Shown piece by piece: positions 7,961 through 15,586 of a DNA stretch of 64,000 bases. Every line of letters starts with the position of its first letter. Position 1 is the first letter of the stretch. The notes below the pieces were generated by a model. That model was not told where the DNA came from, searched no databases, and saw only the letters and a list, made by a program, of their open reading frames with translations. Source of the DNA: Tsukamurella sp. M9C (lineage in GTDB: Bacteria; Actinomycetota; Actinomycetes; Mycobacteriales; Mycobacteriaceae); contig NZ_JAIULG010000008.1 in assembly GCF_020169415.1 (NCBI RefSeq), positions 1 to 64,000 of the forward strand, written 5' to 3'. Both the position numbers and the translations under genes were made by a program.

Positions 7961-8370
7961 ACTACGCCGGAAACCTGACGCCGCGCGAGGCCTGGGAGCT
8001 GCTCGAACAGGACCCCGCGGCCATCCTCGTCGACTGCCGCACCGAGGCCGAGTGGAACTACGTCGGCATCCCCGAGCTCTCGCAGGTCGGGCGCAATCCC
8101 GTGCTCGTCGAGTGGCAGCGCTATCCCGACGGTGCGCTCAACCCCACGTTCGTCGACGAGCTCCGCGCCAAGGGCGTCACCGACGAGGCACCCGTGGTCT
8201 TCCTCTGCCGCTCCGGGCACCGCTCGATCGGCGCCGCGGAGACCGCCACCGCCGCCGGCGTGGCGCGCGCCTACAACGTGCTCGACGGCTTCGAGGGCCC
8301 CATCGACGCACTCGGGCATCGGGGCGTCGCGGGCTGGCGCGCCGACGGCCTGCCCTGGCGGCAGTTCTAG
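7957..8370 (+). CDS. Rhodanese-like sulfurtransferase (Rv0390-like)
   Basis: A 137-residue single-domain rhodanese with an intact active-site loop CRSGHRS (Cys about residue 86), so it should carry a persulfide. GTG 7957 is chosen because it overlaps the upstream stop (GTGA) and gives the N terminus VNYAGNLTP, matching the M. tuberculosis Rv0390 start from memory. It lies ten bases before metZ, repeating the Rv0390-Rv0391 pairing. A role in supplying sulfur for homocysteine synthesis by MetZ is inferred from this conserved neighbourhood. Confidence 0.88.
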   Translation: MNYAGNLTPREAWELLEQDPAAILVDCRTEAEWNYVGIPELSQVGRNPVLVEWQRYPDGALNPTFVDELRAKGVTDEAPVVFLCRSGHRSIGAAETATAAGVARAYNVLDGFEGPIDALGHRGVAGWRADGLPWRQF

Positions 8371-8380
8371 GCTGAAGCCC

Positions 8381-9586
8381 ATGACGGAGTTCAGCCCCCT
8401 GCCCGACGGCCTGCGGCCCGAGACGTACGCGGTGCGCGGCGGCGTCCTGCGCACGAACCACGAGGAGACCTCCGAGGCGCTCTTCCTGAACTCGGGCTAC
8501 ACCTACGAGAGCGCCGAGGCCGCCGAGGCCGCCTTCAACGGCGACATCGACCGGTTCGTCTACTCGCGCTACGGCAACCCGACGGTGGCGATGTTCCAGG
8601 AGCGCCTGCGCCTCCTGGAGGGCGCCGAGGCCTGCTTCGCGACCGCCTCCGGCATGTCCGCCGTCTTCACCGCTCTCGGCGCGCTGCTCAAGGCCGGCGA
8701 CCGGCTCGTCGCGGCCCGCTCGCTGTTCGGCTCCTGCTACGTCGTGTGCAACGAGATCCTGCCGCGCTGGGGCATCGAGACCGTCTTCGTCGACGGCGAG
8801 GACCTCGCCCAGTGGGAGGAGGCGCTCAGCGTCCCCGCCCAGGCCGTCTTCTTCGAGACCCCCGCGAACCCGATGCAGGGCCTCGTCGACGTGCGCGCCG
8901 TGGCCTCGCTGGCGCACGCCGCGGGCGCGCAGGTCGTGCTCGACGCCGGCTTCACCCCCGTCGGCTACCAGGATTCGCTCGGGATGGGCGCCGACGTGAT
9001 CGTGCACTCCTCCACCAAGACCATGGACGGCCAGGGCCGCGTCATGGGCGGAGCCATCCTCGGCCGGTTCGACTACATCGACGGTCCGGTGAAGCAGCTG
9101 ATGCGGCACACCGGTCCCGCGATGGCGCCGTTCAACGCCTGGGTGCTGCTCAAGGCGCTGGAGACGCTGGACCTTCGGGCCGAGCGGGTGAGCGCGAACG
9201 CGCAGAAGGTCGCCGAGTTCCTCGACGCCGACCCCCGCGTCTCGAAGGTGCTCTTCCCCTTCCTGCCCTCGCACCCGCAGCACGAGCTGGCGAAGGCGCA
9301 GATGAAGGCCGGCGGCACCGTGATCACCCTCGAGCTGGCCGATTCGGCGTCGGCCGCGGGCAAGGCGCGGGCCTTCGAGTTCCTCAACCGGCTGCAGGTC
9401 ATCGACATCTCCAACAACTTCGGCGACGCCAAGTCGCTGATCACCCACCCCGCCACCACGACGCATCGGGCGACGGGGCCGGAAGGTCGCGCGAAGATCG
9501 GGCTCACCGACTCGATGCTGCGCCTGTCCGTCGGGCTGGAGAACGTCGACGACCTCATCGCCGATCTGGATCAGGCCCTGGGCTGA
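8381..9586 (+). CDS. metZ: O-succinylhomoserine sulfhydrylase MetZ
   Basis: A 401-residue PLP enzyme of the Cys/Met metabolism family. It converts O-succinyl- (or O-acetyl-) homoserine plus sulfide to homocysteine in methionine synthesis. Visible motifs are YSRYGNPT (substrate and PLP contacts, about residues 60-67), ASGMSAV (about 90-96), the PLP-binding Lys in HSSTKTMDGQG (Lys about 216) and SLITHPATTTH (about 355-365). ATG 8381 follows the rhodanese stop by ten bases. The length is usual for the family. Convergent cutC begins six bases beyond the stop, with no clear terminator between them. Confidence 0.93.
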   Translation: MTEFSPLPDGLRPETYAVRGGVLRTNHEETSEALFLNSGYTYESAEAAEAAFNGDIDRFVYSRYGNPTVAMFQERLRLLEGAEACFATASGMSAVFTALGALLKAGDRLVAARSLFGSCYVVCNEILPRWGIETVFVDGEDLAQWEEALSVPAQAVFFETPANPMQGLVDVRAVASLAHAAGAQVVLDAGFTPVGYQDSLGMGADVIVHSSTKTMDGQGRVMGGAILGRFDYIDGPVKQLMRHTGPAMAPFNAWVLLKALETLDLRAERVSANAQKVAEFLDADPRVSKVLFPFLPSHPQHELAKAQMKAGGTVITLELADSASAAGKARAFEFLNRLQVIDISNNFGDAKSLITHPATTTHRATGPEGRAKIGLTDSMLRLSVGLENVDDLIADLDQALG

Positions 9587-9591
9587 GCCAC

Positions 9592-10263
9592 TCAGGGCCT
9601 CTGATCGTCGACGGCGGCGCGCCACGTCCGCACGGCCTCTGCTGACACCGGCGACATCCACCCCTGTGGCCGCGCGGCACTGCCGATGTGGAAGGCGTCG
9701 ATTCCTGCCTGCATGAGTGGCGGCAGGTGATCGAGGCGCAGGCCGCCGCCGGCCAGGATCCGTTGCAGTCCAGACGCTTCCGCGACCAGCGTGGCGATGC
9801 CGTGATCGACGCCGGAGGTCGCGCCCGCGGTGAGGAAGCCGTCGAGCCCCGGCAGCTCCGCCACGGCGGCCCGCAGCGCCGCGCGGTCCGCGCAGTGGTC
9901 GATCGCGCGGTGGAAGGTCCACGGCGCGCCGTCGATCGCCTCGACGACCCGCGTCACGGCCGGTAGGTCCACGGCGCCGTCTGCGGTGAGGAAGCCGAGC
10001 ACGAACTCCTCCGCCCCAGCGCTTCTCAGTTCGACGGTGCGCCGCACCAGCGCGCCGAGGTCCCCGGCCGCGAAACCGTCGGTGAGCCGGAGCATCACGC
10101 GCACGGGGATGTCCACGGCGGCACGGACCTCGGCGACGGTGGCGGGGGAGGGGCTCAGCCCGTCCGCCGCCATGTCGGCGACCAGCTCCACCCGGTCCGC
10201 CCCGCCCTCCCACGCGGCGACCGCGTCGCGCGTGTCCAGGGCGATCACTTCCAGCAGTGCCAT
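9592..10263 (-). CDS. cutC: CutC-family protein
   Basis: A 223-residue TIM-barrel protein of the CutC family. It has LEVIALD at the N terminus, GADRVELVADMAADGLSPS (about residues 20-38), the PVRVMLR strand, FHRAIDH (about 116-122) and the GLQRILAGGG tract (about 164-173), all typical. CutC was linked to copper homeostasis in E. coli, but the biochemical function remains uncertain and copper binding is weakly supported. ATG 10263 gives the normal length. It is monocistronic, convergent with metZ and divergent from the gene at 10323. Confidence 0.88.
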   Translation of the reverse strand: MALLEVIALDTRDAVAAWEGGADRVELVADMAADGLSPSPATVAEVRAAVDIPVRVMLRLTDGFAAGDLGALVRRTVELRSAGAEEFVLGFLTADGAVDLPAVTRVVEAIDGAPWTFHRAIDHCADRAALRAAVAELPGLDGFLTAGATSGVDHGIATLVAEASGLQRILAGGGLRLDHLPPLMQAGIDAFHIGSAARPQGWMSPVSAEAVRTWRAAVDDQRP

Positions 10264-10322
10264 GAACCCAGTCTCCCAAATCCGGTCGCACAGCCGGGCC
10301 TGCAGTGCCTACTGTGCAGGTC

Positions 10323-10700
10323 ATGGAATCGCCCGCGCCCGAGGAGCCGCGCCCGCTCACCGATATCGAGCGGGCGATCCTCGACGGCTTCCTGAGTTTC
10401 GGCTTCCCCGGCGTCGAAGAGCTCCGCTCCCAGGTGCCCACAGTGCGGGCTCGGCCGTCGTGTTCGTGCGGCTGCGGATCGATCGCGCTTCTCGCAGACC
10501 GCAGTGCGCCTGCATCGCTCCGGACCAGCTGGACTCCGCTCGAAGCCGCCCTCGCCGACGGCGAGGGCGGTGTGATCGGCGGACTTCTGCTGTTCACGAA
10601 TGACGGCTACCTCGACGCCCTCGAGGTCTACTCGTTCACGGACGAGCCTCTGCAACTGCCTCCCGTCGACCGCATCCGCTGGGGCGATGTCCGTGCATGA
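10323..10700 (+). CDS. Conserved hypothetical protein with CSCGCGS motif
   Basis: A 125-residue soluble protein. After a Pro-rich start come LTDIERAILDGFLSFGFPGVEEL (a likely helix), a cysteine cluster CSCGCGS (about residues 45-51) and a C-terminal half ending in strands (GGLLLFTNDGYLDALEVYSF). The pattern is shared by small uncharacterised actinobacterial proteins; I do not recognise a function. The cysteine cluster could bind metal. ATG 10323 is used; the frame from 10305 is also open. It overlaps the next gene by 14 bases, so the two are probably co-translated. Confidence 0.6.
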   Translation: MESPAPEEPRPLTDIERAILDGFLSFGFPGVEELRSQVPTVRARPSCSCGCGSIALLADRSAPASLRTSWTPLEAALADGEGGVIGGLLLFTNDGYLDALEVYSFTDEPLQLPPVDRIRWGDVRA

Positions 10701-11316
10701 GGTCGACGGAGTTCGACGACCGACCACCGAGGAACTGGCGGAGTTCGACGGCGCCTGGAGGCGGAGCTTCGGCGATGCGCCGCTGCGGGCGATCGACATG
10801 CGCGGTGCGTTCTCTCGTAATTGGGTTCGGCTGCACAGTCTTCCGGAGAGTAAGCGCTACGCGGACACCCAGGAGGAGTACGACGAGCTGCTGCGACGCT
10901 ATTTCGCCGTCCTGGACGAGTTGCGCGCAGGCGAAGGCGTACTGACGGTGTTGACGTGCGCGTTCTCGTTCTCGACATCGCCCCGTCCCGTGCGCCGATC
11001 GTCCCTGCTGGCCGGACTGCTCCCGCGCCCGCGCTACTGGCGCAGCGTTTCGGAGGGAGAAGAAGCGGGCGAGGAACAGGTCTGGACGCACCTGTACGTG
11101 CACCGCGTTCGCCGCACCGCGCCTGCCCTGCGGGACCTGTTTCGCGCGGCAGCCGACGATCGGACCGGCGATGTCATGGTTACCGGATCAGCGGTCAACT
11201 GGGTCCACTGCCCTTATGACGGCGGCGCCGACCTCATTCTTAAGTCGCCGGACGAACGAGACCGAGTATCGAATCTGTTCGCCGAGTGGCGGTCACCTTG
11301 GGACCACGGGCTGTGA
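10687..11316 (+). CDS. DUF3885-like hypothetical protein
   Basis: A 209-residue soluble protein. The C terminus (NWVHCPYDGGADLILKS, then RDRV and FAEWRSPWDHGL) resembles DUF3885 proteins, in which a Tyr-Asp-Asp/Gly-Gly segment precedes a short Ser/Trp tail. This family turns up among accessory and immunity-type genes, but a role here is unknown. ATG 10687 is preferred because it begins after the MSVHEVDG boundary and overlaps the upstream stop; the longer frame (10600) would overlap the previous gene by a third. No toxin gene was recognised next to it. Confidence 0.55.
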   Translation: MSVHEVDGVRRPTTEELAEFDGAWRRSFGDAPLRAIDMRGAFSRNWVRLHSLPESKRYADTQEEYDELLRRYFAVLDELRAGEGVLTVLTCAFSFSTSPRPVRRSSLLAGLLPRPRYWRSVSEGEEAGEEQVWTHLYVHRVRRTAPALRDLFRAAADDRTGDVMVTGSAVNWVHCPYDGGADLILKSPDERDRVSNLFAEWRSPWDHGL

Positions 11317-11366
11317 CCGGAGAAAGTCGGTGGACCGCGGCGGCGCCCTCGAATACGCTTCCCGAC

Positions 11367-11435
11367 ATGGATATGCGCAAGCTCCCCGAATCGCTGCGGC
11401 AGTGCTACTGCCGCCGGTTCGGCGTGCCCGCATAA
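11367..11435 (+). CDS. Candidate leaderless mini-ORF upstream of rtcB (22 aa)
   Basis: ATG 11367 follows a -10-like TACGCT (11354-11359) by exactly seven bases, the leaderless geometry seen at many genes in this window. The 22-residue product, MDMRKLPESLRQCYCRRFGVPA, has a Cys-Tyr-Cys-Arg-Arg run and ends at TAA 11433-11435. Two hairpins follow before rtcB. This is the layout of a translated leader that senses ribosome stalling. Translation and a regulatory role are inferred; neither is shown. Confidence 0.4.
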   Translation: MDMRKLPESLRQCYCRRFGVPA

Positions 11436-11446
11436 CCTGCGGCAAC

Positions 11447-11495
11447 CCGGGCCGTCGCTTCACCGCCGGCCCGGTGCCCATGCGTCACACGCATG
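11447..11495 (+). promoter_or_regulatory. Paired hairpins in the rtcB leader
   Basis: Hairpin 1 pairs CCGGGCCG (11447-11454) with CGGCCCGG (11467-11474). Hairpin 2 pairs CATGCGT (11479-11485) with ACGCATG (11489-11495) around a three-base loop. There is no T-run after either, so they look like leader structures more than a terminator. A second tiny frame (ATG 11480 to TGA 11510-11512, MRHTHGFSDR) starts inside hairpin 2. Confidence 0.4.
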
Positions 11496-11537
11496 GCTTC
11501 TCGGACCGGTGACCATCACATCGAGAACGAGAAAGCC

Positions 11538-12704
11538 ATGGAGAAGATCAGTAAGTCCTTGGTCTCGTGGGCGTCCATCCTGGACGAGAAGACCCGCGAG
11601 CAGGCGATCAACACGGCGAAGCTGCCGTTCATCTACCCGCACATCGCGTTGATGCCCGACGCCCACCTGGGCAAGGGCGCCACCGTCGGCTCGGTCATCC
11701 CGAGCCTCGGCGCCGTGATCCCCGCGGCGGTCGGCGTCGACATCGGCTGCGGCATGATCGCGGTCCGCACCCAGTTCACGAAGTCCGACCTGCCCGACGA
11801 CCGCGCGACGGTCCGCGAGGCCATCGAGCGGGCGGTCCCGCTCTCGCCCGGCCGCTACAACAAGAAGGTCGTGGCCACGGCGGAGCCCCGGATCGCGGAG
11901 CTGGAGACGCTCGCCGAGCGGGCGGACTTCAACCCGGCCCAGTACGCCGGGAACTGGAAGCTTCAGTTGGGCACGCTCGGCGGAGGAAATCATTTCGCAG
12001 AGCTAAGTATCGACGCCGACCAGCGGGTTTGGGCGTTCCTGCACTCCGGCTCTCGCGGCGTGGGCAACAAGATCGCCCAGCACCACATCGCCGTGGCCAC
12101 GCGCCTGTGCAAGCAGTGGTGGATCGAGCTGCCGGATCCGGACCTGGCCTACCTCGTGGAGGGCACGCCCGAGTTCCGCCGGTACATCGCCGAGCTGACG
12201 TGGGCGCAGCACTTCGCGCTGCTCAACCGTGAGGAGATGATGGACCGGGTGATCCGCCAGCTCGGCGAGTGGGTGGGGACGCCCGTCGTGGAGGCGGAGC
12301 GGATCAACTGCCACCACAACTTCACCAAGCGCGAGAAGCACTTCGGCAAGGAAGTGTGGGTGTCGAGGAAGGGTGCGATCGAGGCCACCGAGGGCAAGCT
12401 CGGCCTCATCCCGGGCTCGATGGGCACCGCGTCGTACATCGTCGAGGGCAAGGGCTTCGCCCCGTCGCTGAACAGCTCGCCGCACGGCGCGGGCAGGGAG
12501 TACTCCCGGTCCGCGGCGCGCAGGGCCTTCACGCACGAGCAGCTCCGGGAGGCCATGGTGGGCATCGAGTTCCGCGACAGCCCCGACTTCATCGACGAGA
12601 TCCCGCAGGCCTACAAGCCGATCGACCGGGTGATGGCCGATGCGGAGCAGCTGGTGACGGTCCGCGCCCTCCTGCGCCAGATCGTCAACGTGAAGGGCCA
12701 GTAG
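11538..12704 (+). CDS. rtcB: RNA-splicing ligase RtcB
   Basis: A 388-residue RtcB ligase, which joins RNA 2',3'-cyclic-phosphate or 3'-phosphate ends to 5'-OH ends using GTP and Mn2+. Metal and guanylate site elements are visible: MPDAHLGKG (about 39-47), GVDIGCGM (about 68-75), LGTLGGGNHF (about 144-153, with the Asn-His of the metal site), LHSGSRGVG (about 167-175) and the C-terminal SSPHGAGREYSRSAA (about 312-326, in which the His is the GMP-linked nucleophile in the family). ATG 11538 begins MEKISKSL, the family start. The gene stands alone; no RtcA, archease or Ro-type gene is adjacent. Its physiological substrate in actinobacteria is not settled. Confidence 0.93.
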   Translation: MEKISKSLVSWASILDEKTREQAINTAKLPFIYPHIALMPDAHLGKGATVGSVIPSLGAVIPAAVGVDIGCGMIAVRTQFTKSDLPDDRATVREAIERAVPLSPGRYNKKVVATAEPRIAELETLAERADFNPAQYAGNWKLQLGTLGGGNHFAELSIDADQRVWAFLHSGSRGVGNKIAQHHIAVATRLCKQWWIELPDPDLAYLVEGTPEFRRYIAELTWAQHFALLNREEMMDRVIRQLGEWVGTPVVEAERINCHHNFTKREKHFGKEVWVSRKGAIEATEGKLGLIPGSMGTASYIVEGKGFAPSLNSSPHGAGREYSRSAARRAFTHEQLREAMVGIEFRDSPDFIDEIPQAYKPIDRVMADAEQLVTVRALLRQIVNVKGQ

Positions 12705-12710
12705 AAAATT

Positions 12711-12760
12711 CTGCAGCTTGCGGCGGCGACACGCCGACGGTTCGCCGCCGCAAGCCGCAG
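12711..12760 (-). terminator. Long hairpin between rtcB and the convergent hypothetical gene
   Basis: A long stem pairs GCTTGCGGCGGCG (12716-12728) with CGCCGCCGCAAGC (12743-12755), extended by CTGC/GCAG at the outside. On the minus strand it is followed by AATTTTC, so it best fits a terminator for the minus-strand gene 12782-13369. It may also stop rtcB transcription. Confidence 0.6.
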
Positions 12761-12781
12761 ATGTTGTCCGTCTTGAGGGCT

Positions 12782-13369
12782 TCATCGGCCTGGCGTGCCG
12801 GCCTCCAATAGGAGCAGCGCCTCGGGCAATGCGTACACCGAGGACACAGTGGGGAGAAGCACGTCGAGGTCCGTGCGGCGGTGCGCTGCAGTCAGTCCCC
12901 AGACCTGCGTGCCGTTGCGGCGGACCCAGGCCAGCGTGCGGTTCACCCACCGCTCGAAGTCCGCCGACACGGCGCGCATCGAATCCGCCTGCGATCCGAT
13001 GGAGCCGATGGTGAGACCCTCGGCGGTGCAGGTCGCGGGTTCCCAGTACAGAACAGGTGACGCGTTCGAGTCGACGATGCCCTCCGTCGCGCCCGGCGCG
13101 AGCCGATCCCAGTTCAGGCGGTTGAACAGGGCTGATCGGGTTCGGCCGGACATGGCATCGCTTCCCTCGCGGATCACGACGGGCGGTCCCAGGGATCGGT
13201 CGGCGATCAGCACCTGACCGCTTTTCATCGCGGCTTCCCGCGACAGCGTCACCGTCGGTGACGCGACCACGGGCCACGGATGCAGCGTCACAGCATCGGG
13301 CTCACCGAGGTGATCCAGCAGGCGCGCGTGATCGACCGCGGTGGCATAGAAATGGATCGCGGTCACCAT
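12782..13369 (-). CDS. Hypothetical protein
   Basis: A 195-residue soluble protein of unknown function. It opens with MVTAIHFYATAVDHARLLDHLGEPDAV and contains VVIREGSDAM, NRLNWDRLAPG and a Trp-rich segment around FERWVNRTLAWVRRNG. No signal peptide, membrane helix or nucleotide-binding motif is visible. ATG 13369 is favoured; the frame stays open to 13537, but that part overlaps the TetR gene start region and has no RBS. It lies on the minus strand downstream of the TetR gene (66 bases apart), so it may be co-transcribed with it. Confidence 0.55.
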   Translation of the reverse strand: MVTAIHFYATAVDHARLLDHLGEPDAVTLHPWPVVASPTVTLSREAAMKSGQVLIADRSLGPPVVIREGSDAMSGRTRSALFNRLNWDRLAPGATEGIVDSNASPVLYWEPATCTAEGLTIGSIGSQADSMRAVSADFERWVNRTLAWVRRNGTQVWGLTAAHRRTDLDVLLPTVSSVYALPEALLLLEAGTPGR

Positions 13370-13434
13370 TGCCGAATACTCCCATGCTGTACGGGTGCGT
13401 GGAACAGTTGGTATGACCGAGTCTTCGGCGCCAT

Positions 13435-14040
13435 TCAGGGCTTCTGGAACAGGCGGGCGAGGTGGTACCGCGCCACCTCGATCGCGCGCTCCGGTGTGTG
13501 ATGCCCGATCGCCACGGCGGTGCTCAGGCCGTTGCACAGTGAGACGAGGGCGTCCGCCTCGGTGTCGGGATCCGCGTCCGCGGACAGTTCGCCATTGCTG
13601 ATGGCCGACCGGAGCGCGGAGAGGACTGCGTCTCGTAGCCGTGCGACGCCGCCTGCGAGGGGTTCCGCGGCGAGAGCGGGGTCGGTCAGGGCGAGACCGG
13701 TGAACGCGGTGGACACACGGTAGAAGTCGAGGCTCGGGCCGTCGGTCGGCAGCGCCTCCATGAGGAAGGCCTCAAGAACCTCCCGTGGTGGGGCAGTAGT
13801 CGTTCCACGGCTCAACCGCGCACGCCAGCGCTCGTTCGACTGCTCCTCCAGCCTGCGCATCGCCCCGATCAGTAGGTGCTCCTTGCTGTCGAAGTAGTAC
13901 TGGACGAGGCGCAGCGAGACACCTGCCTCAGCGGCCACGGACCGCATCGATACGGCGTGCAGGCCGTCGCGGGCGGCTACGCGGGCCAAGGCGTCGGCGA
14001 GCTGCGACCGGCGCACCTCGTGATCGACTGTCCGCGGCAT
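13435..14040 (-). CDS. TetR-family repressor
   Basis: A 201-residue TetR regulator. The N-terminal helix-turn-helix (about residues 9-55) includes ARVAARDGLHAVSMRSVAAEAGVSLRLVQYYFDSKEHLL, the usual recognition-helix layout; the C-terminal part is an all-helical ligand domain. ATG 14040 has GGAGG five bases upstream; GTG 14046 is an alternative. It is divergent from an MFS transporter, with a perfect 16-bp palindrome in the 69-base intergenic gap. Ligand-controlled repression of the transporter and of itself is the natural inference. Confidence 0.88.
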   Translation of the reverse strand: MPRTVDHEVRRSQLADALARVAARDGLHAVSMRSVAAEAGVSLRLVQYYFDSKEHLLIGAMRRLEEQSNERWRARLSRGTTTAPPREVLEAFLMEALPTDGPSLDFYRVSTAFTGLALTDPALAAEPLAGGVARLRDAVLSALRSAISNGELSADADPDTEADALVSLCNGLSTAVAIGHHTPERAIEVARYHLARLFQKP

Positions 14041-14054
14041 CGGCACCTCCTTGT

Positions 14055-14070
14055 TGATACAGTCGTATCA
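14055..14070. promoter_or_regulatory. Palindromic operator between TetR and MFS genes
   Basis: TGATAC-AGTC-GTATCA is a perfect palindrome with 6-bp arms. A third half-site TGATAC lies at 14080-14085. The palindrome sits just inside a TTGATA -35-like element for the transporter, where TetR binding would block RNA polymerase. Confidence 0.6.
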
Positions 14071-14109
14071 TATCCTTTGTGATACAGCTGACTAATGAAA
14101 GGAGTCGCG

Positions 14110-15468
14110 ATGCGCGGACGTGTTCTTGCCGCGGCCTGTCTTGCGCAACTGATGATCACGCTCGACGTCTCCGTCGTGAACATCGCCCTTCCCGCCGTCC
14201 GCGCCGACCTCGCATTGGGCTCCGTCGGGCTGCAGTGGGTGGTCACTGCCTACGCCCTGCCGTTCGCGGGCTGCCTTCTGCTCGGCGGTCGCGTGGTGGA
14301 CATGGTGGGGGTGCGTGCGGCCTTCGTCGGTGGTATGGCGGCGTTCACCGCGGCGAGCGCCGTCGCAGGCGCCGCACCGGGGCCCGAGGTGCTGCTGGCC
14401 GGTCGCGCCGCGCAGGGCTTGGCCGCGTCCCTGGTCGCACCGGCCGCCCTCGCCGCGATCACCACGACGTTCGGCGAGGGGGAGTCGCGAACGAGGGCGC
14501 TCGCTCGATGGACGGCGATGAGTATCGCCGGCGGCACCGCCGGAAACCTCTGCGGCGGCGTGCTCACGGAGTTCTTCGGCTGGCGTGCAGTGCTGTTGGT
14601 CAATCTTCCACTCGGCGCACTCGCCATCGTGCTTGCGGTGCGGGCCCTTTCGGCGGCCGGACACGAAGGACGAACCTCCGTCGGGATCGCCCCGGCGCCG
14701 CTCGCCACCGGCATGTTGGTGGTCGCGGCTATCGCCTTCGCCGCCGTCGGGGAGCAGAGTTGGGGGATCGGGATCGCCGCATCCGGTGTCGCAGTGGTCT
14801 GCCTCGCCGCCTTCGTGCGCAGTAACGGCACGGCGCGGAATCCGCTCATCCCGCCGACGTTGCTCGCGATCCGGTCCGTGCGGTGGGGTAATGCAGGGCT
14901 CCTGGTCATCGGTGCCACGCTCGTACCGATGTGGTTCTTCCTGTCCCTTCAGGTGCAGGTGGTTCTCGGCTACCCACCTCTGATGGCGGGCCTGGCCTTC
15001 CTGCCGCACACCGTCATCCAGCTGGTCGTGGGCCTCCACTGGACACCGCGGCTGTTGCGGATCACGACGCCGCCGCGCCTCGTCGCCGCCGGTGCGGCGC
15101 TCCTTGCGGGCGGGTTCGTCTGGCAGAGCGGGCTGGAGACCGGCTCAGCGTATTCCACCGCGGTTCTCGTCCCTGCGGTGCTCATCGCGGTCGGTGCGGG
15201 TCTGGTGAACCTTCCGCTCACCGCGATGACGGTGGCGGGTGTCCCCGCGTCCGACGCCGGCGCCGCAGCGGGCGTGATGAACTGCGCGAAGCAGGTCGGC
15301 GGCGGGATGGGGCTCGCGGTCCTGGTCGCCGCGACCGCGGCGATCGGGCCGCCGGAGCGTGCGTACGGCCTGGCGTTCCTGATCATGGCGGCGCTCGCCG
15401 CGGGAGTCGGGCTCGCGGCCCTGTCCGCCGCGCGCCCTGCGCGAGCGGATGGTTTCGCGTCGCCGTGA
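14110..15468 (+). CDS. MFS drug-efflux transporter, EmrB/QacA (DHA2) type
   Basis: A 452-residue integral membrane protein of the major facilitator superfamily, with about 12-14 predicted helices. It has the early DHA2 pattern DVSVVNIALPAVRADL, LQWVVTAYALPFAGCLLLGGRVVDMVG (motif A-like loop) and LAASLVAPAALAAI (motif C-like). Proton-driven export of drugs or other amphipathic compounds is the family role; the substrate is unknown. ATG 14110 has AAAGGAG (14097-14103) ahead of it, which favours it over ATG 14095. It is controlled, by inference, by the divergent TetR protein. Confidence 0.85.
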   Translation: MRGRVLAAACLAQLMITLDVSVVNIALPAVRADLALGSVGLQWVVTAYALPFAGCLLLGGRVVDMVGVRAAFVGGMAAFTAASAVAGAAPGPEVLLAGRAAQGLAASLVAPAALAAITTTFGEGESRTRALARWTAMSIAGGTAGNLCGGVLTEFFGWRAVLLVNLPLGALAIVLAVRALSAAGHEGRTSVGIAPAPLATGMLVVAAIAFAAVGEQSWGIGIAASGVAVVCLAAFVRSNGTARNPLIPPTLLAIRSVRWGNAGLLVIGATLVPMWFFLSLQVQVVLGYPPLMAGLAFLPHTVIQLVVGLHWTPRLLRITTPPRLVAAGAALLAGGFVWQSGLETGSAYSTAVLVPAVLIAVGAGLVNLPLTAMTVAGVPASDAGAAAGVMNCAKQVGGGMGLAVLVAATAAIGPPERAYGLAFLIMAALAAGVGLAALSAARPARADGFASP

Positions 15469-15506
15469 TTCGAACCTTGACGACGGGCGGCACGACAGGG
15501 CATTCT
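15462..15506 (+). promoter_or_regulatory. Promoter module shared with the 39.27 kb site
   Basis: CGTGATTCGAACC (15464-15476) is identical to 39267-39279 and covers the stop codon of the preceding gene in both places. It runs into the -35-like TTGACG (15477-15482). CATTCT at about 15501-15506 can serve as a -10. The downstream gene here is a cysteine-desulfurase-like protein, and at 39 kb it is a rhodanese-like protein, so a common sulfur-responsive activator site is inferred. Confidence 0.45.
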
Positions 15507-15517
15507 CGACGCAGGTC

Positions 15518-15586
15518 ATGAGTGCCAGCGACAAGCCCCGGCTCGCTGGTCGGCAACCCTCCTCCGCGGTGGGGTGCTCCGGGTGA
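15518..15586 (+). CDS. Candidate mini-ORF upstream of the desulfurase-like gene (22 aa)
   Basis: ATG 15518 to TGA 15584-15586 encodes 22 residues, starting MSASDKPRLAGR and ending AVGCSG. It lies 11 bases after a weak -10 (CATTCT), slightly more than the usual leaderless spacing. It is listed because the same promoter module at 39.27 kb drives a clear Cys-rich leaderless ORF. Only one Cys codon is present, so a cysteine-sensing role is much less certain here. Confidence 0.25.
   Translation: MSASDKPRLAGRQPSSAVGCSG

Noticed and set aside
15464-15476. TTCGAA-containing sequence as a tRNA T-loop
   Set aside because: The sequence resembles GGTTCGAATCC only superficially; no cloverleaf could be folded around it here or at 39267.
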